Program-made: the position numbers and the translations under genes
Part shown: in pieces, positions 58,448 through 64,000 of the stretch
How positions within the stretch are numbered: position 1 is the stretch's first letter
How the letters are laid out: each line of letters opens with the position of its first letter
The notes under the pieces: model-generated
What the model saw: the letters and a program-made list of their open reading frames with translations, nothing else
Databases searched by the model: none
Told to the model about the DNA's origin: nothing
DNA from: Nitratireductor kimnyeongensis
Lineage (GTDB): Bacteria; Pseudomonadota; Alphaproteobacteria; Rhizobiales; Rhizobiaceae
NCBI RefSeq assembly: GCF_019891395.1
Contig: NZ_CP078143.1
Span: 558,001 to 622,000 of the forward strand
DNA length: 64,000 bases
Direction: 5' to 3'

Positions 58448-61254
58448 ACTGGCTTTCGCTCTCCTTCGCGCAGCCATTCCTGCTATGGGGCCTGATCGCC
58501 CTGCCGGTGATCTGGTGGCTTTTGCGGCTCACACCGCCGCGACCGCAAACGGAAACCTTTCCGCCGCTGAAAATTTTGGCGCGCGTGGCAAAACGCGAGG
58601 AAACGCCGCACAAGAGCCCGTGGTGGCTGACACTGCTGAGGCTGTTGCTCGCCGCGCTCGTGATCTTGGCGCTTGCCGACCCGGTGCTGAATCCGCGCGA
58701 AAAGGCAGCAGGCGAAGGCTCGGCACTCGCCATCGTGCTCGACAATGGCTGGGCTGCGGCTCCCGGTTGGGAAGAACGCGTGGCCACGGCGGCACGCCTG
58801 ATCGAGGATGCACGCGCCAATGAACAACCGGTCGTACTGGCGCTGACCGCCGAAGAACAGAACCAGGAAATAGGCCCGTTTGATGCCGATACGGCGCTGG
58901 AACGGCTGAACGCAGCGCAGCCGCGCCCCGTACCGGGCAACCGGCCGGCCCTCTATGGTCGGGTGGCTGGTGCGCTTGAGGATTTCCCAGCCGCCGCTGT
59001 TGCCGTTCTGACTGACGGCCTGGCCACAAATGGGGATGAAGCCGCCTTTGCAGAGCTTTTCTCCAGTGGCCCGGGTGAAATCCTTTGGGCGCAGCCCGAC
59101 CGGCTTGACCTGCTCGCAGCGACGGATACGCAGAACACGGCTGAAGCGTTCGAGATCACCGCAACGCGCGCGCAAAGCGATACCGGCCCGCGTCAGGCTG
59201 TTGCTTATGCGAGCGACGAGAGGGGCCGACGCATCGCCGAAACGACAATCACGTTCGGCGCGGGCGCAACCCGGGCTGTTGGCTCGATGCGCCTGCCCTT
59301 TGAACTGCGGAATGATTTCGTCTCCGTGGGAATCGAGGGCCAGAACCAGGCCGCCGGCCTGAGGGTTCTGGATGAAAACAGCAGGCGCCGGCGCATCGGG
59401 CTCATTTCGCAAAGCGAAGCGGATCAGGCGCAGCCGCTGCTTTCGCCGCTCTACTATATCGAACGGGCGCTTGCGCCATTCGCCGACCTCATGGAGCCAT
59501 CGAGCGCCGAACTGACCGAGGCGCTTCCGGAATTGCTGGAGCAGAAGCCGGCGGTGATCATCATGGCCGATGTGGGCACGCTGCCGGCGGCTCCACGACA
59601 GGCATTGATCGACTGGGTGAATGGCGGAGGAACGCTGGTGCGCTTCGCCGGACCGAGACTGGCAGCGGCGGACAATGACGAGGATCTGCTGCCCGTTCGC
59701 CTCAGGCTGGGCGAACGTTCGCTCGGCGGCGCGCTCTCCTGGACCGAGCCACAGCCGGTTGCCGAGTTTCCTGCCAACGGCCCCTTTTCCGACCTCGCAC
59801 CCCCGCGCGACGTGACAGTGAGCCGGCAGGTTCTGGCCGAACCCTCACCCGACATCGTGGAACGGAGCTGGGCCAACCTGGCCGACGGCACACCGCTGGT
59901 CACCGGCGTTTCACGCGGGGAAGGACAGATCGTGCTCTTTCACGTGACGCCGGAAGCCACCTGGTCGAACCTGCCGATCTCGGGCAGTTTCGTGGAAATG
60001 CTGCGCCGAATCGTCCAGCTTTCGCGCAATCAGGGGGCATTCAACAATGCGGGTGCCGAAGGCGGACGGGCACTGGCCCCCTATCGCCTGATTTCGGCGG
60101 AAGGACGGCTCGTGCCACCGTCCGGCGAGGCGGAGCCTCTCACCGCAGGCACAAGTGCCGTGACGCTCAAACACCCACCCGGCCTCTATGGCAGCGAGGA
60201 AGGCGTTGTCGCGCACAATCTGCTCGCATCGGATGCCGAACTCCTCCCGATTGAACGGCCCGAGGCCCCTGCCCCGATAACGACGATCTCTTATGGGCTC
60301 GACGAGCAGCAACCGCTCAAGGGGCCACTGTTTGCAGCCGCCCTCGCCCTCCTTGCGCTCGATACGCTGGCTGTTCTCTGGCTCGGCGGGCGATTGCGCC
60401 GCAGGCCGCAACTGGCCACAAGCGTCGCCGCAGCTCTGGCGATGGCTCTGGTGCTTGCAACGATGACACCGCAGACAGTCCTCGCACAGGATGAGCGTAC
60501 CGGCGAGGCAGACGCCATCGAGGCGATTTCACAGACACGCATCGCCTATGTCATCACCGGGCTTTCCTCGCTCGATGCAACGAGCCGCGCCGGCCTTCAG
60601 GGGCTATCGACCTTCCTTGCAGCCAAGACGGCGCTGGAGCCCGGGGAACCTGCGGGCGTCGATATCGCCACCGACGAGTTGTCTTTCTATCCGTTGATCT
60701 ACTGGCCCATCGACCCGGACGCACCGATGCCGAGCGAAGAGGCCATTGCCCGCATGGACGCCTATATGCAGTCTGGGGGAACGGTTTTGTTCGACACGCG
60801 CGACCAATATTCAAGCGGGTTTGGCTCGGATGCCGTGACACCCGCCACGCAGCGCCTGCGCGATATCCTTTCCGGCCTCAACGTGCCGCCGCTGGAACCG
60901 GTGCCCGAAGACCACGTTCTGACGAAATCCTTCTTCATCCTGCCGGAATTTCCAGGTCGCTTTCGCGGCAGCCCACTCTGGGTGGAAGCATCTCTCGATT
61001 CCTCCACCCGCTCCGACCGGCCCGTCCGGGTGGGCGACGGGGTGACGCCGATCATGATCACCGGCAACGACCTAGCGGGCGCCTGGGCGCTGGATGCCAG
61101 CGGAGAACCGCTTCTGCCAACCGTGCCCAACGATCCGCTGCAGCGCCTTTATGCTTATCGCGCCGGCGTGAACATCATGATGTACATGCTCACAGGAAAC
61201 TACAAATCGGATCAGGTTCACGTGCCGGTCCTACTGGAACGGCTGGGGCAATAG
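58444..61254 (+). CDS. BatA-like/DUF4159 membrane protein
   Basis: The 936-residue protein has an N-terminal BatA-type domain (SFAQPFLLWGLIALPVIWWLLRLTPPRPQTETFPPL, residues about 6-42; TM about 9-28 and 60-80), a large soluble middle part with a VWA/GATase1-like stretch (ALAIVLDNGWAAAPGWEE, AVAVLTDGL), two more TMs at about 625-645 and 660-685, and a C-terminal DUF4159 domain (RIAYVITGLSSLDATSRAGLQGLSTFLAAKT, then YPLIYWPIDPDAPMPSEEAIARMDAYMQSGGTVLFDTRD). It overlaps DUF58 and precedes a further large membrane protein. Probably part of a MoxR-linked envelope complex. Confidence 0.9.
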   Translation: MNWLSLSFAQPFLLWGLIALPVIWWLLRLTPPRPQTETFPPLKILARVAKREETPHKSPWWLTLLRLLLAALVILALADPVLNPREKAAGEGSALAIVLDNGWAAAPGWEERVATAARLIEDARANEQPVVLALTAEEQNQEIGPFDADTALERLNAAQPRPVPGNRPALYGRVAGALEDFPAAAVAVLTDGLATNGDEAAFAELFSSGPGEILWAQPDRLDLLAATDTQNTAEAFEITATRAQSDTGPRQAVAYASDERGRRIAETTITFGAGATRAVGSMRLPFELRNDFVSVGIEGQNQAAGLRVLDENSRRRRIGLISQSEADQAQPLLSPLYYIERALAPFADLMEPSSAELTEALPELLEQKPAVIIMADVGTLPAAPRQALIDWVNGGGTLVRFAGPRLAAADNDEDLLPVRLRLGERSLGGALSWTEPQPVAEFPANGPFSDLAPPRDVTVSRQVLAEPSPDIVERSWANLADGTPLVTGVSRGEGQIVLFHVTPEATWSNLPISGSFVEMLRRIVQLSRNQGAFNNAGAEGGRALAPYRLISAEGRLVPPSGEAEPLTAGTSAVTLKHPPGLYGSEEGVVAHNLLASDAELLPIERPEAPAPITTISYGLDEQQPLKGPLFAAALALLALDTLAVLWLGGRLRRRPQLATSVAAALAMALVLATMTPQTVLAQDERTGEADAIEAISQTRIAYVITGLSSLDATSRAGLQGLSTFLAAKTALEPGEPAGVDIATDELSFYPLIYWPIDPDAPMPSEEAIARMDAYMQSGGTVLFDTRDQYSSGFGSDAVTPATQRLRDILSGLNVPPLEPVPEDHVLTKSFFILPEFPGRFRGSPLWVEASLDSSTRSDRPVRVGDGVTPIMITGNDLAGAWALDASGEPLLPTVPNDPLQRLYAYRAGVNIMMYMLTGNYKSDQVHVPVLLERLGQ

Positions 61255-61255
61255 C

Positions 61256-63316
61256 ATGAACTGGTCGCTGAGTTTCGAACCGTTCTTTTCGTGGCCTGTT
61301 CTGGCAGTGCTGTTGATCCCCGTTGCGCTTCTGGCACTTCTCGGACTTTGGACGCGGCAACGCGGCGCGTGGCTCAGGCTGGCTGCGCTGGCCGCATTGG
61401 CCGCGGCATTGGCCAATCCGGTGCTTCTCGATGAAGAGCGCGAGCCGCTTAAAAGCGTGGTCGCACTTGTGGTTGACGAAAGCCAGAGCCAGACCACGAT
61501 CGACGGACGCAGCGAGACGACCGGTGAAGCCGCCGCCGAACTGGAAGCAAGGCTTGCCCGCTTCAAGGAATTTGAAACCCGCGTGGTGCGCACCGGCCGG
61601 TCTTCCTCGGCAACTGAAAATGCCCAGACGCACCTTTTCGAAGCGCTCGATGGCGCCCTGCGCGATGTACCGCCTTCCCGCGTGGGCGGGGCCGTGCTGA
61701 TCACCGACGGTCAGGTGCATGATATTCCAGAAAATGCAGCCGCAATCGGCGCGCCGATCCATGGCCTCATCACGGGTAGGCCTGACGAGATGGACCGCCG
61801 CATCCGCTTCGAACGCGCGCCGCGTTTCGGCATAGTGGGCAAGCCCCTGGAAATGACCTATCGCGTGATCGGCACTGGCAACCAGCAGGGGCCGGTGGAT
61901 GTGCGCGTGATCATCAACGGCGAAGAACTCTTCATCGAAGAGGCGATGATCGGCCGCGAGACCTTGCTCGAGATCGACGTGCCAAATGCCGGCCGCAACA
62001 TCATCGAACTGGCGATCGACCCGGTCGAAGGCGAACTCACGGATGTGAACAACCGCGCGGTCGCACTGGTCGACGGCATTCGCGAAAACCTGCGTGTGCT
62101 GCTCGTTTCCGGCGAACCGCATTCGGGCGAACGCACCTGGCGCAACCTTCTGAAATCGGACGCTTCGGTGGATCTCGTGCACTTCACCATTCTGCGCCCG
62201 CCGGAAAAGCAGGATGGAACGCCCATAAACGAGCTCTCGCTGATCGCCTTTCCCACGCGCGAACTTTTCGTCGAGAAGATCGATGATTTCGACCTGATCA
62301 TTTTCGACCGCTACCAGCATCGTGACGTGCTGCCGATCCTCTACTACGATTACATCGCCGAATATGTGGAAAACGGCGGCGCGCTGCTGATCGCTGCGGG
62401 TCCGGAGTTCGCCGGCAACCAGTCCATCGCCCGCACACCGCTGATCGCCGCCCTGCCCGGCCTGCCAACTGGCGATGTGGTGGAACAGGGGTTTTATCCC
62501 CGCCTGACCGAGACGGGCGAACGGCACCCGGTGACGCGCGGCCTTGAAGGAGCTGGCTCCGAGCCTCCGGCATGGAGCCGCTGGTTCCGCCTGATCGGCA
62601 TCGACCGGCCGGACGGTCAAGTGGTGATGCAGGGAGCCAACGAACAGCCGCTACTCATTCTAAACCGAAAGGGCGAGGGTCGGGTCGGCATGTTCCTGTC
62701 GGATCAGGGCTGGCTGTGGGCCCGCGGCTTCGAGGGTGGCGGTCCGCATGTGGCACTCTATCGACGCATTGCCCACTGGCTGATGAAGGAGCCGGAACTG
62801 GAGGAGGAGCGCCTTTCGGCTGCCGGTCGCGGCATGCGGCTGGAAATCACACGCCAGACCATGGAAGAGAGCGCACCGCCTGTTGAAATCACAACACCTT
62901 CAGGCAATGCGCTCACCGCCCAGCTAGGCCCAGCCGGCCCCGGCCGTTTTTCCACGAGCCTGGACGCCAATGAAATCGGCATTTACAGCATCGCCAATGG
63001 CGAACTGACCACGCTTGCCCATGTGGGGCCCGTCAATGCGCCGGAGTTCGGCGACATGATCTCCACGGAAGAAAAGCTTGCGCCGGCCGCCGACGCGACA
63101 GGCGGCTCGGTGCGCAGAATTGCCGACAACGACCTGCCCAACATCGTTCCCGTGCGCCGCACCGGAAGCGCCTCCGGCAATGACTGGATCGGGTTCAGGA
63201 CCACCGATGACAGCATTTTGAAAGCCGTTCGCCGGGTTCCTGTCTTCACCGGGCTTCTTGCACTGGCGCTGCTGCTCTTCGCTTTTGGCGCTATGTGGTA
63301 TCGCGAGGGGCGCTGA
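61256..63316 (+). CDS. Large membrane protein, fourth member of the MoxR operon
   Basis: The 686-residue protein has two N-terminal TMs (about 13-30 and 36-60), a large extracytoplasmic part, and a C-terminal TM ([20 protein letters not shown]). The middle resembles a VWA/GATase1 mix: VALVVDESQSQTTIDGRS at about 73-90, AVLITDGQVHDIPENAAAIGAPIHGLITG, then FDLIIFDRYQHRDVLPILYYDYIAEYVENGGALLIAAGPEF (glutamine amidotransferase-like but without the catalytic Cys). It starts one base after the DUF4159 stop. The pair and MoxR likely act together; function is unknown. Confidence 0.88.
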   Translation: MNWSLSFEPFFSWPVLAVLLIPVALLALLGLWTRQRGAWLRLAALAALAAALANPVLLDEEREPLKSVVALVVDESQSQTTIDGRSETTGEAAAELEARLARFKEFETRVVRTGRSSSATENAQTHLFEALDGALRDVPPSRVGGAVLITDGQVHDIPENAAAIGAPIHGLITGRPDEMDRRIRFERAPRFGIVGKPLEMTYRVIGTGNQQGPVDVRVIINGEELFIEEAMIGRETLLEIDVPNAGRNIIELAIDPVEGELTDVNNRAVALVDGIRENLRVLLVSGEPHSGERTWRNLLKSDASVDLVHFTILRPPEKQDGTPINELSLIAFPTRELFVEKIDDFDLIIFDRYQHRDVLPILYYDYIAEYVENGGALLIAAGPEFAGNQSIARTPLIAALPGLPTGDVVEQGFYPRLTETGERHPVTRGLEGAGSEPPAWSRWFRLIGIDRPDGQVVMQGANEQPLLILNRKGEGRVGMFLSDQGWLWARGFEGGGPHVALYRRIAHWLMKEPELEEERLSAAGRGMRLEITRQTMEESAPPVEITTPSGNALTAQLGPAGPGRFSTSLDANEIGIYSIANGELTTLAHVGPVNAPEFGDMISTEEKLAPAADATGGSVRRIADNDLPNIVPVRRTGSASGNDWIGFRTTDDSILKAVRRVPVFTGLLALALLLFAFGAMWYREGR

Positions 63317-63336
63317 AAGCCAGCGCCCGACCGATT

Positions 63337-63543
63337 TCAGCAATTGTAGGTCACCGGCTCACCGGCGCTGTTCCGCGTTTCGCAGAGGCGTTCTCTTCCC
63401 GGATAACCGCCCTTCACATAGGGCGATGGTGTGGCACTTCCCGTGAGCGCACCCGGCCCGCGTTGTTCCACCGTGTAAGGTTCGGGAGAAATGCACCCTG
63501 TCAAAAGGAGAGAGACGAAAGGAAATATTACTAAATAACGCAT
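63337..63543 (-). CDS. Small lipoprotein
   Basis: The 68-residue protein begins MRYLVIFPFVSLLLTGC, a lipoprotein signal with lipobox LTGC, followed by a Pro/Ser/Thr/Gly-rich mature part with two more cysteines (RLCETRN, and the C-terminal YNC) that could pair. AGAGAAG precedes the ATG. No family name; similar tiny lipoproteins are frequent in rhizobia. Convergent with the MoxR operon. Confidence 0.8.
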   Translation of the reverse strand: MRYLVIFPFVSLLLTGCISPEPYTVEQRGPGALTGSATPSPYVKGGYPGRERLCETRNSAGEPVTYNC

Positions 63544-63641
63544 TTATTCTTCTCTGTAAAAATTTCTAAAATAACAAATATAATCACAAATCACCTATCA
63601 ATAGGGGATTTTTATTTCACAATTATTTCTCAGAGTCGATA

Positions 63642-64000
63642 TTATATTGCGAGCGCGGCATGGGTGACGCTACCATTCAGTCTCGCCACCGCCCCCTCAT
63701 TCAGCTCAACGGCCAACAGGCGTTCCGCATCGACCGGCCGCGGCATCGCAAGCTGGCCGTGGGGAATCTTCTCGAAGCCGAGGGGTCCATAGTAAGGGGC
63801 GTCGCCAACGAGCACGACGGAGCCCGCCCCTGCCTTCCGTGCGGCATCGACTGCGATTGCCACTAGCTTCCGGCCAATGCCTATGCTTTTGAAGGCAGGC
63901 CGCACCGCAAGCGGCCCAAGCAGGAGTGCCCGCCCTTCCCCGGCGGCGATCCATGTCATACGGACTGAAGCAATGACCTGGTCCTGATGAACAGCCACGA
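63642..64000 (-). CDS. GNAT N-acetyltransferase, truncated by the right edge
   Basis: The frame encodes the C-terminal 119 or so residues of a GNAT: LLGPLAVRPAFKSIGIGRKLVAIAVDAARKAGAGSVVLVGDAPYYGPLGFEKI, where the acetyl-CoA loop SIGIGRKL and YYGPLGF are the YhbS/GCN5 marks. The start lies beyond 64000; the GTG near the edge is an internal codon. Substrate unknown. Confidence 0.85.
   Translation of the reverse strand, partial: VAVHQDQVIASVRMTWIAAGEGRALLLGPLAVRPAFKSIGIGRKLVAIAVDAARKAGAGSVVLVGDAPYYGPLGFEKIPHGQLAMPRPVDAERLLAVELNEGAVARLNGSVTHAALAI

Noticed and set aside
61190..62620. Minus-strand ORF opposite the fourth MoxR-operon gene
   Set aside because: Shadow; no RBS and no domain.
1..64000. 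CRISPR array, prophage, insertion sequence, rRNA or tRNA genes
   Set aside because: No regularly spaced repeats, transposase, phage structural genes or RNA gene folds were recognised on either strand.

Overview
The window is about 64 kb of chromosomal, GC-rich DNA whose gene content points to an alphaproteobacterium of the Hyphomicrobiales (Rhizobiales), most like the Phyllobacteriaceae (Mesorhizobium/Nitratireductor/Aquamicrobium type). The clues are a very long UvrB, two BA14K-type secreted proteins, DUF1344, DUF2239 and DUF1285 proteins, a BioR/BioY biotin system with TTATCTATAA boxes, a PetP/PetR-like regulator pair, a sulfoquinovosyl lipid (sqd) cluster and a petABC cytochrome bc1 operon. 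The genus is inference; no rRNA gene or tRNA gene was recognised.

Layout. 1-2092: minus-strand sqdB-sqdD-sqdC cluster (sqdC cut by the left edge). 2.2-4.2 kb: small secreted and hypothetical proteins. 4.2-5.1 kb: gene-free stretch with palindromic intergenic repeats. 5.2-6.9 kb: an AT-rich, apparently acquired OLD-family ATPase/TOPRIM nuclease gene, alone and without a partner. 7.06-10.02 kb: uvrB, with two short repeat-like in-frame insertions. 10.2-13.4 kb: secreted protein, a sixA-like phosphatase broken by an in-frame amber codon, a DUF2239 gene under a palindromic operator, and an XRE/cupin regulator with a GNAT. 13.5-15.5 kb: bioR, bioY and a translationally coupled DUF1284 gene. 15.5-20.3 kb: histidine phosphatase-like protein, VOC protein, two cold-shock genes sharing a leader motif, BA14K, and a divergent TetR/DUF1772 pair. 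20.3-25.8 kb: MBL hydrolase, ilvE, and MarR (petP-like), OmpR-type regulator and sensor kinase. 26-28.6 kb: small proteins, csaA, ybjN, ubiK. 28.76-34.36 kb: co-directional lgt-midA-pgeF-M24-lipoprotein-prs. 34.4-40.9 kb: FMN reductase/HxlR pair, rplY-pth-ychF, corA, two MaoC proteins, apt. 40.95-43.68 kb: petABC. 44.3-48.4 kb: lysE, hemF, a small protein, trmL, and a 1.3 kb gene-poor stretch. 48.5-53.8 kb: a heterodimeric ABC exporter, LysR, DUF1059. 53.8-56.3 kb: DUF1285-NUDIX-CCA transferase operon. 56.5-63.3 kb: MoxR-DUF58-DUF4159-large membrane protein operon. The right end holds a small lipoprotein and a truncated GNAT.

Most of the window is housekeeping. The most interesting signals are regulatory or structural: two mutually exclusive hairpins ahead of rplY (35557-35604), a perfect 12-bp inverted repeat covering the petP-like promoter (22463-22493), a MerR-geometry promoter with no evident target (46553-46583), a shared motif in two cold-shock gene leaders, the repeat-derived peptide inserted just before the UvrB Walker A motif, and the lone OLD nuclease. 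All functional claims rest on reading the sequence and family knowledge; no database search was run.
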